64,000 nucleotides of DNA from Rhizobium sp. Root482 (lineage in GTDB: Bacteria > Pseudomonadota > Alphaproteobacteria > Rhizobiales > Rhizobiaceae): positions 70,879 through 134,878 of the forward strand of contig NZ_LMFA01000020.1 in the NCBI RefSeq assembly GCF_001426565.1, read 5' to 3'. Below, in pieces: positions 25,155 through 34,192 of the stretch. Made by a program: the position numbers and the translations under genes. Numbering within the stretch: position 1 is the stretch's first letter; each line of letters begins with the position of its first letter. Under the pieces are notes generated by a model that had not been told where the DNA came from, searched no databases, and saw only the letters and a program-made list of their open reading frames with translations.

Positions 25155-26498
25155 TTGAACGACCATTCCTCTACCAGCCAAGCCCTTCTGTCGAAGATCG
25201 CCGGCCGCGGCGCCCGCGTGGCGGTGATCGGGCTCGGTTATGTCGGCCTGCCACTGGCGATCGCTGCGGCGCGCGGGGGATTTCCCGTGACCGGCTTCGA
25301 CATCGATCCGCAGAAGATCGTCGCCATCGATGCCGGACGTTCCTATATCGAGGCGGTGCCGGACGCAGCGCTGGCGGAAGAGATGGCGCAAGGCCGCTTT
25401 GCCGCCACGACCGACTTCGCCCGGCTGGCGGATTGCGATGTCATCATTATCTGCGTGCCGACGCCCTTGACCAAGCATCGTGATCCGGATCTGTCTTTCG
25501 TGACGAGGACGTGCGAGCGCATTGCCGAGACATTGCGGCCCGGTCAGTTGGTGGTGCTTGAATCGACCACCTATCCCGGCACCACGGACGAGGTCGTTCG
25601 GCCGATCCTCGAAAAGACCGGCCTGAGATCGGCGCGGGATTTCTTCCTCGGTTTTTCGCCCGAGCGCGAGGAACCCGGCAACCGCGATTTCCATACGTCG
25701 AGCATCCCGAAGGTGGTGGCCGGCGACGGCGCTGCCGCGGCAGAGCTTGTCGAAGCTTTTTACGGCGCGGTGGTGGAGACCGTGGTGCCCGTGTCGTCGC
25801 CGGCGACGGCCGAGGCGGTCAAGCTGACGGAGAATATCTTTCGCGCCGTCAATATCGCCCTCGTCAACGAATTGAAGCTTGTCTACGAGGCGATGGGCAT
25901 CGATATCTGGGAGGTGATCGAGGCGGCGAAGACCAAGCCCTTCGGCTATATGCCCTTCTATCCGGGTCCGGGTCTCGGCGGCCACTGCATTCCGATCGAT
26001 CCCTTCTACCTCACCTGGAAATCACGCGAATATGAATTGCCGACGCGCTTCATCGAACTTGCCGGTGAGATCAATTCCGCCATGCCGCGCCATGTCGTCG
26101 GGCGTCTCGCAGAAGCGCTCGACATGCGCCTCGGCAAGGCACTCAGCCGGTCGAAAATCCTGGTGATCGGCCTTGCCTACAAAAAGAACGTGCCGGATAT
26201 ACGCGAAAGCCCGTCGCTGAAACTGATCGAGCTGATCGAGGAGCGCGGAGGGCAGGCGGCTTTCCACGACCCGCATGTCAGCGAAATCCCCTCCACCCGC
26301 GAATATATGTCGCTCAAGGGACGCCGATCCGTGCCGCTTTCCGAGGAGACGATCAAGGGCTTCGACGCAGTGCTGGTCTCGACCGATCACGATGCGGTGG
26401 ATTATGCAGCCCTTGCCCGCTGGTCACCGCTGATCGTCGATACCCGCAATGCGCTTGCCCGGAAGGGCATCGAAAGCGACGCGATCGTCAAGGCGTAA
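25155..26498 (+). CDS. UDP-sugar / nucleotide-sugar dehydrogenase (WbpA/Ugd family)
   Basis: A 447-aa NAD-dependent enzyme oxidising the C6 of a UDP-hexose or UDP-N-acetylhexosamine to the uronic acid. Motifs are VAVIGLGYVGLPLAIAAARG (NAD binding, about residues 20-39), CVPTPL, VVLESTTYPGTTDEV, FFLGFSPEREEPGN, KLTENIFRAVNIALVNEL and the catalytic-Cys segment YPGPGLGGHCIPIDPFYL. HCIPIDP favours the WbpA/WecC-like group. I chose TTG 25155 because residues from there match the family N-terminus; no ATG in frame lies closer than 24909. It overlaps the convergent DUF3095 gene by 11 bases. It could supply uronic-acid donors to the nearby glycosyltransferases. Confidence 0.9.
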   Translation: MNDHSSTSQALLSKIAGRGARVAVIGLGYVGLPLAIAAARGGFPVTGFDIDPQKIVAIDAGRSYIEAVPDAALAEEMAQGRFAATTDFARLADCDVIIICVPTPLTKHRDPDLSFVTRTCERIAETLRPGQLVVLESTTYPGTTDEVVRPILEKTGLRSARDFFLGFSPEREEPGNRDFHTSSIPKVVAGDGAAAAELVEAFYGAVVETVVPVSSPATAEAVKLTENIFRAVNIALVNELKLVYEAMGIDIWEVIEAAKTKPFGYMPFYPGPGLGGHCIPIDPFYLTWKSREYELPTRFIELAGEINSAMPRHVVGRLAEALDMRLGKALSRSKILVIGLAYKKNVPDIRESPSLKLIELIEERGGQAAFHDPHVSEIPSTREYMSLKGRRSVPLSEETIKGFDAVLVSTDHDAVDYAALARWSPLIVDTRNALARKGIESDAIVKA

Positions 26499-27672
26499 AG
26501 CCAGAGGGCGTGGCGGAGGAGCCGAGCAGCTGCTTCTTCAGCCGGCTGGCGGCAACCGCGTAACCGCCGGCGGCGCCGTCGATGAAATGCATATGGTCAT
26601 GGCTGAGCGGCGTCGGCACGATGCAGGTCATCAGCGCGGAATCCTGCCGGTGCAGGCCGAACCGGCAGATGCCGGCGGCGGCCGCCCTTTCCAGCCGAGT
26701 TTCGATCTGGCGCAGCCGCTCCGGGTCGATATCGATGGTCATCTTCAAACCATCGTCGAACTTGCGAAAATCGGTGTTGCGGGCGACGTCGCGGCGATAT
26801 TCCTTCGGGTCGAAACGGCCAAGCGTCATTCCGAGCCGGGTAAGGCCGACCGTCAGGAGATATTGCAGGAGGATGACAAGCCGCTTCCTGAAGCGCGTGC
26901 CCTTCTGCACCGTCTTCGTTTCGGCCGATACGCCGGCCGCCGACAGGCCGAACTGCGGTCCCTCCGCAGCGACCGGGTGGCCGCCGCGCTCCTCGCCGGC
27001 TGAAAGCGCGACGATATCGGCAATCAATGCCTGGAACGCGTCGCCGCTTTGCGGGCCGGCCGGCACGGCGATGATGGAGACGATATCGCCATGCCGCGAC
27101 CGGATCGGGTTCCAGCGGCAGGAAAGGCCGGAAAGATCGGGCACGGCCCCCGGTGGTGCCGGTTCGACGGCAAACAGGCCCTCCTTCATGCGGGCTTCCG
27201 CCCAGCTCGATCCGCCGCCGGCAAACATCGCATAGGAGACATGCGGCGTGACCTGGAAGCGCGCTACACGAACCTCCAGCCCGGCGGCAAGGACATCGGC
27301 GACCGGGACGAGGGCCGCGCGCAAGGTCAGCTGCAATTCCTCCGCCACCCAGTTCTGTACGGCGGCGAGCGCCTGCCGGGCCTTTTCCGCCGCCGACGGC
27401 GGCACCGCAACCAGGGCGCCGTCTCCGCCGAAGACGAAGGGAAGATCGTGCTTGCCGAGCGCGTTCAGGATCGCCGAGATGACACTGGCACCGGCCATGT
27501 TGACGGCCTTGTAGCGGCCGTCCTCGATCGCGCCGGTGGAATCGACGATATCGGCGGTCGCTAACGCCCAATCGGCCGGCAGCGCCCGATAATTTCCGCT
27601 ATCGGCCACCCCCTCGAACTCCGTGAAGACGGGTAGGGTGTTGAAGAATGTTTCGCTGGAATGCTGGTCCAT
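26488..27672 (-). CDS. DUF3095 family protein
   Basis: A 394-aa cytoplasmic protein of the DUF3095 family, function undescribed as far as I know. Two segments are suggestive: WALATADIVDSTGAI (about residues 35-49) and FVFGGDGALVAVP (about 79-91). They resemble the metal-binding Asp strands and hairpin of class-III nucleotidyl cyclase or GGDEF folds. A hydrophobic stretch occurs in KRLVILLQYLLTVGLTRLGM. The C-terminal part (FDDGLKMTIDIDPERLRQIETRL, CIVPTPLSHDHMHFIDGAAG) is family-specific. It converges on the nucleotide-sugar dehydrogenase gene. The cyclase link is my inference only. Confidence 0.75.
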   Translation of the reverse strand: MDQHSSETFFNTLPVFTEFEGVADSGNYRALPADWALATADIVDSTGAIEDGRYKAVNMAGASVISAILNALGKHDLPFVFGGDGALVAVPPSAAEKARQALAAVQNWVAEELQLTLRAALVPVADVLAAGLEVRVARFQVTPHVSYAMFAGGGSSWAEARMKEGLFAVEPAPPGAVPDLSGLSCRWNPIRSRHGDIVSIIAVPAGPQSGDAFQALIADIVALSAGEERGGHPVAAEGPQFGLSAAGVSAETKTVQKGTRFRKRLVILLQYLLTVGLTRLGMTLGRFDPKEYRRDVARNTDFRKFDDGLKMTIDIDPERLRQIETRLERAAAAGICRFGLHRQDSALMTCIVPTPLSHDHMHFIDGAAGGYAVAASRLKKQLLGSSATPSGFTP

Positions 27673-27839
27673 GCGCGAAGGCTAGCATAATCGCCTGCGC
27701 CGGTCATGCCGATTGCGTGTGGTGCGCCGCGCCGTCTGGTCGAATTATCCTGTTATTTGATCCGGTTGCGGTCGACCGGGAGCGGAAAGCCATGATAAGC
27801 GGGGAGTGCCTTTTTCTGGAACGGATGGAAAGCGATCCC

Positions 27840-28322
27840 ATGAGCCGCCTCGACAGCTTCATCGCCCGCATGCAGGCGCAACGCAATCTTCTCAATCACA
27901 TCGAAGAGACGGCAATGGTCGCGCCGGGCGGCGTCATCCTGGAAATCGGGCTGGGCAACGGGCGGACCTATGATCATCTGCGCGAACGGTTTCCCGAAAA
28001 CCGCATCATCGTCTTCGATCGGGCTGTCGGCTCGCATCCGGCCTCGACGCCGGCGGAGGACGATCTCGTTCTCGGCGATATAAAGGAGACGATCCGCCAG
28101 TTCGCCGGCACCGGTGTTGCCTTTGCGCATGCCGATATCGGTACCGCCTATGCGGAGAAGGATGCGAAAACCCTGACCTGGCTGCCACAGTCGGTCGCGG
28201 CGGCGCTTGCCTCCGGTGGCATTGCCGCAAGCGGTCTGCCGCTCGAGGACCCGCAGCTCGAACCGCTGCCGCTGCCGCAGGGGATCGAGCCGGGGCGCTA
28301 TTATTTCTACCGCAAGCGCTAA
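27840..28322 (+). CDS. Class-I SAM-dependent methyltransferase
   Basis: A 160-aa protein with motif I GVILEIGLGNGRTYDHLRE (about residues 27-45) and the acidic strand-2 end IIVFDRAVG. The C-terminal part AFAHADIGTAYAEKDAKTL and LPLPQGIEPGRYYFYRKR matches small rhizobial methyltransferases. I chose ATG 27840 (MSRLDSFIARMQ), with GGAAAG eight bases before it. ATGs at 27825 and 27792 would add 5 or 16 residues. It diverges from DUF3095 and converges on the FkbM methyltransferase gene. Acceptor unknown. Confidence 0.78.
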   Translation: MSRLDSFIARMQAQRNLLNHIEETAMVAPGGVILEIGLGNGRTYDHLRERFPENRIIVFDRAVGSHPASTPAEDDLVLGDIKETIRQFAGTGVAFAHADIGTAYAEKDAKTLTWLPQSVAAALASGGIAASGLPLEDPQLEPLPLPQGIEPGRYYFYRKR

Positions 28323-28335
28323 CCGACGTCGGTCG

Positions 28336-29190
28336 TTACGGCAGAAGCAGGACGTCGAACTGATCGATTTCGATCGGCAGGGCGGCGACCTTCATGTCGA
28401 TTTGCCGATCTTCGAGAAAGACGATGCAGTTTTCGTAAAAGCCTGCGAGATGATCGACAAAGGCTCTTGATCCTTCAGGTCCGTAAAAGATCGGGGAAAA
28501 TTCGAGGTAGAAGGGCACTCGCTGTTCGAGAAGCGGGGTCATCGAGCGGACGGCGACCGGCTCGTAGCCCTCGATATCCATCCAGACCAGTCCGATGTCA
28601 TCGGGAGCGATCCCGGCTTCGGCAAGCAGGACGGTGACCGGCAGGACAGGAACCTTGATCTCTATATCCCGCTCGCTCTGGCGGATCGCGCTGCTCTTGC
28701 CGTGATTGTCCCGGTGCATGAAGAAGTCGAGCTTTCCGGAGGTCTCGCCGGCGGCGCTGTTGACCGTCGTTATGTGGTCGGTAAGGTTGTTCTGGTCGAT
28801 ATTGGTGCGCAGCAGACGGAAATTGCGCGGATCCGGCTCCACCGTGACGATATGGCGGAAGGCTTGGGCCAGCGCGAAATAGAGCGTCTGGGTGCCAATA
28901 TTGCCGCCGAGTTCGAGCAGCACCTTGTCCGGGCCCAGCAATGCCCTCTGGCGCAGGACCGCAAGCAGGCGGTTGACATGATCGCGCTCGAAATGGCCTT
29001 TCCGGTAGATCTTGCGGCCAATGTAATCATGCGGCGAAAAGGTCAGGACGTGATCGCCGCAATCGGCGGTCATCGACAGGATTTTCGGGCTGACGGCATT
29101 GATCAGCATCTCGCGGCCGGAACGCGTGCCAAGGACCCGTCTTGCCAGATGATTGCGCCATTTGCGCAACCGGCGCTTCCAGGATTTCAT
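28336..29190 (-). CDS. FkbM-family methyltransferase
   Basis: A 284-aa protein with VLLELGGNIGTQTLYFAL (SAM motif I, about residues 89-106), VEPDPRNFRLLRTNIDQNNL and the FkbM hallmark LVWMDIEGYEPVAVRSM. FkbM proteins usually O-methylate hydroxyl groups of polyketides or sugars. The N-terminus is basic and not a signal peptide. With the other methyltransferases and glycosyltransferases in the window, a methylated surface sugar is a reasonable guess. The gene stands alone between a converging methyltransferase and a LacI regulator gene. Confidence 0.85.
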   Translation of the reverse strand: MKSWKRRLRKWRNHLARRVLGTRSGREMLINAVSPKILSMTADCGDHVLTFSPHDYIGRKIYRKGHFERDHVNRLLAVLRQRALLGPDKVLLELGGNIGTQTLYFALAQAFRHIVTVEPDPRNFRLLRTNIDQNNLTDHITTVNSAAGETSGKLDFFMHRDNHGKSSAIRQSERDIEIKVPVLPVTVLLAEAGIAPDDIGLVWMDIEGYEPVAVRSMTPLLEQRVPFYLEFSPIFYGPEGSRAFVDHLAGFYENCIVFLEDRQIDMKVAALPIEIDQFDVLLLP

Positions 29191-29265
29191 TGCCGCTTGC
29201 CTTTCATTGCCGCCGTCTCCTTCTTCAATACGAGATCGATCTGGAAATGAAGAGCCTTTCTGCTT

Positions 29266-30342
29266 TCAGCGCGGTTTTGCCGTGGTGCCGCGACGCACCA
29301 GCGGGCCATCCACCTTGATCGTCATCGGCCTCGGCTGCTTGCCGTGGATGGCCATGTCGATGAGGATTTCGGCCGCCTTCTGGCCCATTTCGTAATTGGG
29401 CAGGACAAGGGTGGAGAGGGGCGGGTGGGTGTAGCGCGCCAGTTCCTGGTCGTCGTAGCCCATGACGGAGAGGTCTTCGGGGACACGCAGGCCTTTTTCG
29501 GCAGCGGCCTCCATGACACCGATCGCCATCAGGTCGTTGCCGCAGAGGATCGCCGATGGCGGGTTATCGAGCGACAGGAGATCGAGCCCTGCCTCGTAGC
29601 CGCGCAGGGGCAACCAGTCGCCGTCGCGCACCAGGCTCTCGTCAAAAGCGATATCGGCGGTGGCGAGCGCCTGCTTGTAGCCTTTCAGGCGATCGATCGC
29701 CGCGTCCATCCACGGCTCGCCATTGATGAAGCCGATGCGCTTGTGGCCGAGCCCGGTCAGATGCGCGGTCGCGGTGAAGCCGCCCGCCACTTCGCCCGGC
29801 ACGATGGCCATGTGCTGGCGGGGCTCAGAGTAGCAATTGAGGAGAACGGTCGGGATGTTCTTCAACTGCGGCGGGACAGTGACCTTGCGGGTGAAGATGG
29901 TGGCGTAGACGACGCCGGCAATAGAGCGGTCGCGCAGGATGGAGCGCAGAACCGCATCCTGCAGGTCGGGATTGGAGCGGGTGGCGTGGGCGGAGACCAG
30001 CAGTCCCTGTTCGAAGGCATAGTCGCGGATGCCGTCGAGACTGACCACCGGATGGGGGCTGGTGGAAATCTCATCGACAATGAAGGCGATCGTGTCCTTT
30101 TCGACCTCCGGAACGGCGCCGACGGCATTGCGAATGGTTGGTAATCGATAGCCGATTTTATGAGCAGCCTCGCGAACCCGCATCTGCGTCTCTTGCGAAA
30201 TCCGGGCTCCGGACATTTCGTTGAGCACCAGAGAAACGCTGGACTGGGACACACCGGCAATCCGGGCAACGTCCGTCATCGTCGGCCGACCACTATCGTC
30301 GTCATTGCGCCTGGTGCTGCTGCGCCCGTTTCCCCTGGCCAT
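29266..30342 (-). CDS. LacI-family transcriptional regulator of the sugar importer
   Basis: A 358-aa regulator. The helix-turn-helix and hinge are PTMTDVARIAGVSQSSVSLV and LNEMSGARISQETQMRVREA, followed by a periplasmic-binding-like ligand domain ending in GPLVRRGTTAKPR. I chose ATG 30342 because AGGA lies six bases upstream; ATG 30360 is an alternative with no good ribosome site. It diverges from the YtfQ-like binding-protein gene, whose promoter region has paired TTAGCGC boxes, so it probably represses that importer until its sugar is present. Confidence 0.9.
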   Translation of the reverse strand: MARGNGRSSTRRNDDDSGRPTMTDVARIAGVSQSSVSLVLNEMSGARISQETQMRVREAAHKIGYRLPTIRNAVGAVPEVEKDTIAFIVDEISTSPHPVVSLDGIRDYAFEQGLLVSAHATRSNPDLQDAVLRSILRDRSIAGVVYATIFTRKVTVPPQLKNIPTVLLNCYSEPRQHMAIVPGEVAGGFTATAHLTGLGHKRIGFINGEPWMDAAIDRLKGYKQALATADIAFDESLVRDGDWLPLRGYEAGLDLLSLDNPPSAILCGNDLMAIGVMEAAAEKGLRVPEDLSVMGYDDQELARYTHPPLSTLVLPNYEMGQKAAEILIDMAIHGKQPRPMTIKVDGPLVRRGTTAKPR

Positions 30343-30398
30343 GTCCGTTCCTGCTTCCATTCCGGTTCTGCTGCGCTGCAGAACGACTTTTTGCGAGT

Positions 30399-30443
30399 GC
30401 TAATAATTTAGCGCTTGACTGATAATATTATTAGCGCAAGATT
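30399..30443 (+). promoter_or_regulatory. Promoter and operator region of the YtfQ-like importer
   Basis: A -35 box TTGACT at 30415-30420 and a weak -10 AAGATT at 30438-30443 stand 17 bases apart. GCTAATAAT (30399-30407) and ATTATTAGC (30427-30435) are exact reverse complements, and TTAGCGC occurs twice in direct orientation (30408-30414, 30431-30437), 23 bases apart. The boxes cover both promoter elements, as expected for a LacI-family repressor. Confidence 0.55.
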
Positions 30444-30516
30444 TGCGTATGTGAAGCAGAAAAATGCTCACGGTCCGGTAGTGGAGTACCGGTAAATTTC
30501 GGAGGAGAAAATACCG

Positions 30517-31500
30517 ATGTCTATGATTTCACGTCGCACCTTCATGCTTGCCGCTTCGGCCATGGGCGCAGTCGCGCTTTCCGGCTCTCTCGCCTACGCG
30601 GAATTGCCCGTCCTTGCCAAGAAAGACACCTACAAGGTCGGCTTCGCGCAGACCGAATCCAACAATCCCTGGCGCATTGCCCAGACCGACAGCATGAAGG
30701 CGGAAGCCGAAAAGCTCGGCTACCAGCTGGTTTATACGGATGCCGCCGGCTCCGCCGCAAAGCAGGTGGCCGACGTGAACTCGATGATTGCCCAGGGCGT
30801 CGACGTCATCTTCCTGGCGCCGCGCGAGGAAAAGCCGCTGATCCCGGCCGTCATGGCCGCCAAGAAGGCCGGGATTCCGGTCATCCTGCTCGACCGTAAT
30901 GTCGACCAGGCACTTGCCAAGGCCGGCGAAGACTATGTGACCTTCATCGGCTCGGATTTCGTCGAGGAAGGCAAGCGCATCGCCGAATGGCTGGCCAAGA
31001 ACGCCAACGGCAAGTCGAAGATCATCGAACTGGAAGGCACGACCGGCTCCTCGCCGGCCAATGACCGCAAGAAGGGCTTCGACGAAGCGATCACCGCAGC
31101 CGGCGGCTTCGAGATCGTCGCGTCGCAGACCGGCGATTTCGCCCGCGACAAGGGCCGCCAGGTTGCCGAGGCGCTGCTGCAGGCGCATCCGGACGCCGAT
31201 GTGATCTATGCCCATAACGATGAAATGGCGATCGGCGCCATCGCCGCCATCGAGGCGGCCGGCAAGGTTCCGGGCAAGGATATCCTGGTGCTTTCGATCG
31301 ACGGCGGCAAGGAAGCCGTGCAGGCGGTCGTCGATGGCAAGATCAACGCCGTCGTCGAGTGCAATCCGCGCTTCGGTCCGAAGGCCTTCGAAACCATGGC
31401 GCGTTATGCCGCTGGCGAGAAGATCGAGCCCTGGGTCATCAATACCGACAAGTTCTACGATGCATCCAACGCAACGGCGGAATTGTCCAGCGCCTACTGA
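30517..31500 (+). CDS. Sugar ABC transporter binding protein (YtfQ/RbsB type)
   Basis: A 327-aa pentose/hexose-binding protein of the CUT2 importer class. The leader has an RRTF twin-arginine pair and a hydrophobic core ending LAYAE at about residue 29. Mature features YKVGFAQTESNNPWRIAQTD, AQGVDVIFLAPREEKPLIPA and YAHNDEMAIGAIAAIEAAGK resemble galactofuranose-binding YtfQ. GGAGGAG before the ATG is a strong ribosome site. The gene order SBP, ATPase, permease, permease matches ytfQ-ytfR-ytfT-yjfF. A furanose or other hexose is the likely ligand, but I cannot confirm which. Confidence 0.9.
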   Translation: MSMISRRTFMLAASAMGAVALSGSLAYAELPVLAKKDTYKVGFAQTESNNPWRIAQTDSMKAEAEKLGYQLVYTDAAGSAAKQVADVNSMIAQGVDVIFLAPREEKPLIPAVMAAKKAGIPVILLDRNVDQALAKAGEDYVTFIGSDFVEEGKRIAEWLAKNANGKSKIIELEGTTGSSPANDRKKGFDEAITAAGGFEIVASQTGDFARDKGRQVAEALLQAHPDADVIYAHNDEMAIGAIAAIEAAGKVPGKDILVLSIDGGKEAVQAVVDGKINAVVECNPRFGPKAFETMARYAAGEKIEPWVINTDKFYDASNATAELSSAY

Positions 31501-31518
31501 TTTCCGCTTGCATAATTC

Positions 31519-31570
31519 CCCGGATCGGTAACGATCCGGCTGGGATTATCGCTCTCCGGGGTGCCGGAGC
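31519..31570 (+). promoter_or_regulatory. Hairpin cluster between binding-protein and ATPase genes
   Basis: Two clean stem-loops lie in the 182-base gap: CCGGATC/GATCCGG (31520-31526 with 31533-31539) and CTCCGG/CCGGAG (31554-31559 with 31564-31569). Neither has a T-run. Such hairpins commonly protect the 3' end of binding-protein mRNA or reduce read-through to the ATPase and permease genes. Confidence 0.5.
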
Positions 31571-31682
31571 AGCCATGTGCCGGCCCGATCGGGCACGGTG
31601 CTGCCGGGTGATCACCCCGGCCGGTGCGGCAATGCCGTTCCGGCCGGATTTTCATGTCTGCTTTCAAGGGGATGGATGGATC

Positions 31683-33176
31683 ATGCTGCTGTCCATGCAG
31701 GATATCTCCAAGGCCTTTTCCGGTGTCGCCGCCCTGCGGTCGGCTTCGCTTTCGATCGCCGAGGGCGAGGTCATGGCGCTGGTCGGCCAGAACGGTGCCG
31801 GAAAATCGACACTGATCAAGATCCTGACGGGCGCTTATCAGCGCGATACGGGTCTGATACGTTTGGAAGGCGAGGATGTCGTTTTTGCAACGCCGGGCCA
31901 GAGCCAGGCCCGTGGCATTGCGACGATCTACCAGGAAATCAATCTCGCGCCGCAGCGTTCGGTGGCCGAGAATATCTATCTTTCCCGCGAACCGAAGACG
32001 CGGTTCGGTTTGCTTGATCGGCGCGCCATGCGCGACGGGGCCGCCGCCGTTCTCAAGACCTTCAATCTCGATATCGATGTCGACCTGCCGGTGGCGCATT
32101 TCAGTGCCGCCACCCGCCAGATGATCGCGATTGCGCGGGCGGTGACCCAGAAGGCGCGGCTGGTGATCATGGACGAGCCGACCTCCTCGCTCGACGAGCG
32201 CGAGGTGGCGATCCTGTTTCAGACGATCCGTACGCTCAAGAAGAACGGCGTCGCGGTGCTGTTCATCGGCCACCGGCTGGATGAGCTTTACGAAATCTGC
32301 GACCGCGTTACCATCATGCGCGACGGCCAGACGGTGGCCGAAAGCGCCATGGCCGACATGCCGAAGATGGAACTTGTTCGTCATATGTTGGGCAAGGAAC
32401 TGGCCGCCTTCGAGGCGATTGCGCGCGACGGCGGGAGTGAGGCCAAGCCTGTTCGTCTCCTTGCCGATGGCGTCGGCTCCGGCGTCCGGGTTCGCGATGT
32501 CAGCCTGACGGTGCGCGAGGGTGAGATTTCCGGTCTCGCCGGCCTGCTCGGTTCCGGGCGCACCGAGACGGCGCGGATCCTCTTCGGCGTCGATCGCCTG
32601 CAAAGCGGTGCGATCCGGGTCGATGGGAGGGAACGCGACTATAACGAGCCCGCCGACGCGATCGCCGATGGTATCGGGCTGGTCTCGGAAGACCGCAAGA
32701 TCGACGGCATCATCCCGGACATGAGCATCCGCGAGAACATGACGCTGGCGCTTCTGCCGAAGCTGAAGAAGGCAGGCATCGTCGACCGCGCCCGCCAGCA
32801 GGAGATCGTCACGCATTACATCAAGGCGCTTGGTGTCAAATGTGCTTCGCCGGACCAGCCGATCAAGGAGCTTTCCGGCGGCAACCAGCAGAAGGTGCTG
32901 CTCGCTCGCTGGCTCTGCACCGATCCGCGCATCCTGATCATCGACGAACCGACCCGCGGCATCGATATCGGCGCCAAGGCGGAAATCCTGAAACTTCTGC
33001 GCCGGCTTGCCGATGAGGGCCTGAGCGTCTTGATGATATCCTCCGAACTGGAAGAGCTTCTGGCGGCGGCGGATCATGTCACCGTGTTGAGCGACGGCCG
33101 GTCGGTGGCCGCACTCAAGCGGAACGAACTCAGCGAGACGGCGCTTCTTGCCGCCATGGCCCATCAGGTGAACTGA
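31683..33176 (+). CDS. Sugar ABC transporter ATP-binding protein (YtfR/RbsA type)
   Basis: A 497-aa double-domain ATPase of the CUT2 class. Domain 1 has Walker A GQNGAGKST (about residues 37-45), but its signature position reads FSAATRQMIAIARA rather than LSGGQ, as is common for one half of RbsA-type proteins. Walker B is LVIMDEPTSSLD. Domain 2 has a degenerate Walker A (GLLGSGRTE), signature LSGGNQQK and ILIIDEPTRGIDIGAK. This asymmetry is normal for the family. ATG 31683 gives the family length; the upstream reading frame is intergenic. It is one base from the first permease gene. Confidence 0.94.
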   Translation: MLLSMQDISKAFSGVAALRSASLSIAEGEVMALVGQNGAGKSTLIKILTGAYQRDTGLIRLEGEDVVFATPGQSQARGIATIYQEINLAPQRSVAENIYLSREPKTRFGLLDRRAMRDGAAAVLKTFNLDIDVDLPVAHFSAATRQMIAIARAVTQKARLVIMDEPTSSLDEREVAILFQTIRTLKKNGVAVLFIGHRLDELYEICDRVTIMRDGQTVAESAMADMPKMELVRHMLGKELAAFEAIARDGGSEAKPVRLLADGVGSGVRVRDVSLTVREGEISGLAGLLGSGRTETARILFGVDRLQSGAIRVDGRERDYNEPADAIADGIGLVSEDRKIDGIIPDMSIRENMTLALLPKLKKAGIVDRARQQEIVTHYIKALGVKCASPDQPIKELSGGNQQKVLLARWLCTDPRILIIDEPTRGIDIGAKAEILKLLRRLADEGLSVLMISSELEELLAAADHVTVLSDGRSVAALKRNELSETALLAAMAHQVN

Positions 33177-33177
33177 C

Positions 33178-34179
33178 ATGACGACGATCGATACATCCGC
33201 CGCCCCTGAACGCGCCGCCCGGCCGAATGTCGTCCGGTTTCTCAGCCGCTACGGCACATTCGCCGCCTTTGTCGCCCTGCTTCTGTTCAATATCGCCGTC
33301 ACGCCGAATTTTCTTTCGTGGCAGACGCTGAACGTCAACCTGACGCAGGTGGCGACCATCGTCATCGTCGCGGTCGGCATGACGCTGGTGATCGCCACCG
33401 GTGGCATCGACCTTTCCGTGGGCTCGCTGATGGCGATTGCAGGTGCCGCGGCGCCGATGATCTTCATGGGCAAGCTGTTGCCGATCGACAATATGGGCGT
33501 TCTGATCATCCTCTCCTTCATCTTGCCGGTGCTGCTTGCCATGGCGTTCGGATGGTTCAACGGGTTCCTGGTGGCCCGCCTGTCGATCCAGCCGATCGTC
33601 GCCACGCTGGTTCTGTTCATTGCCGGGCGCGGCCTTGCCCAGGTGGCGACCAACGGCAATCTTCAGGTCTTCAAGAATCCGGATTTCCAGTTCATCGCAA
33701 TGGGCCGCATCGCCGGCATTCCGGCCCAGGTGATCATCATGATCGTCGTGGTGGCGCTCGCCTATTGTCTGGTGCGCTATAGCGTCATCGGCCGGCAGAT
33801 CATCGCCGTCGGCGGCAACGAGAAGGCGGCGCGGCTGACCGGCGTTCCGGTGCGGCGGGTGAAGACCTTTGTCTATGTCGTCAGCGGCGCGCTTGCCGGT
33901 GTCGCCGGGCTGATCGTCGTTGCCCGCAATTCGGCCAGCGATGCCAATCTGGTCGGGCTCGGCATGGAGCTGGACGCCATTGCCGCTGTTGCGGTCGGCG
34001 GCTCGCTGCTCACCGGCGGGCGGGCCAATATCATCGGCACGGTGCTTGGTGCCTTCGTCATCCAGCTGGTGCGCTATACGCTGCTTGCCAATGGCGTGCC
34101 GGATGCGGCCGCGCTGATCGTCAAGGCGGGGCTGATCATCGTCGCCGTCTTCATCCAGCAACGCGCCGATAAAGTGTAA
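33178..34179 (+). CDS. Sugar ABC transporter permease (YtfT/RbsC type)
   Basis: A 333-aa CUT2 permease with 8-10 hydrophobic segments. It contains the family signature VIATGGIDLSVGSLMAIAGA and the coupling-side GGNEKAARLTGVPVRRVKTF, then AIAAVAVGGSLLTGGRANIIG. It is one base behind the ATPase gene and 13 bases before a second, different permease, so the importer is built with a heterodimeric channel, the arrangement known from ytfT-yjfF. Confidence 0.93.
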   Translation: MTTIDTSAAPERAARPNVVRFLSRYGTFAAFVALLLFNIAVTPNFLSWQTLNVNLTQVATIVIVAVGMTLVIATGGIDLSVGSLMAIAGAAAPMIFMGKLLPIDNMGVLIILSFILPVLLAMAFGWFNGFLVARLSIQPIVATLVLFIAGRGLAQVATNGNLQVFKNPDFQFIAMGRIAGIPAQVIIMIVVVALAYCLVRYSVIGRQIIAVGGNEKAARLTGVPVRRVKTFVYVVSGALAGVAGLIVVARNSASDANLVGLGMELDAIAAVAVGGSLLTGGRANIIGTVLGAFVIQLVRYTLLANGVPDAAALIVKAGLIIVAVFIQQRADKV

Positions 34180-34192
34180 CGGACAGGACATC

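Noticed and set aside
31683-33176. Degenerate motifs in the RbsA-type ATPase as a sign of inactivation
   Set aside because: One degenerate half-site per domain is normal for CUT2 double ATPases; the other composite site is intact, unlike the 10803-13520 protein.
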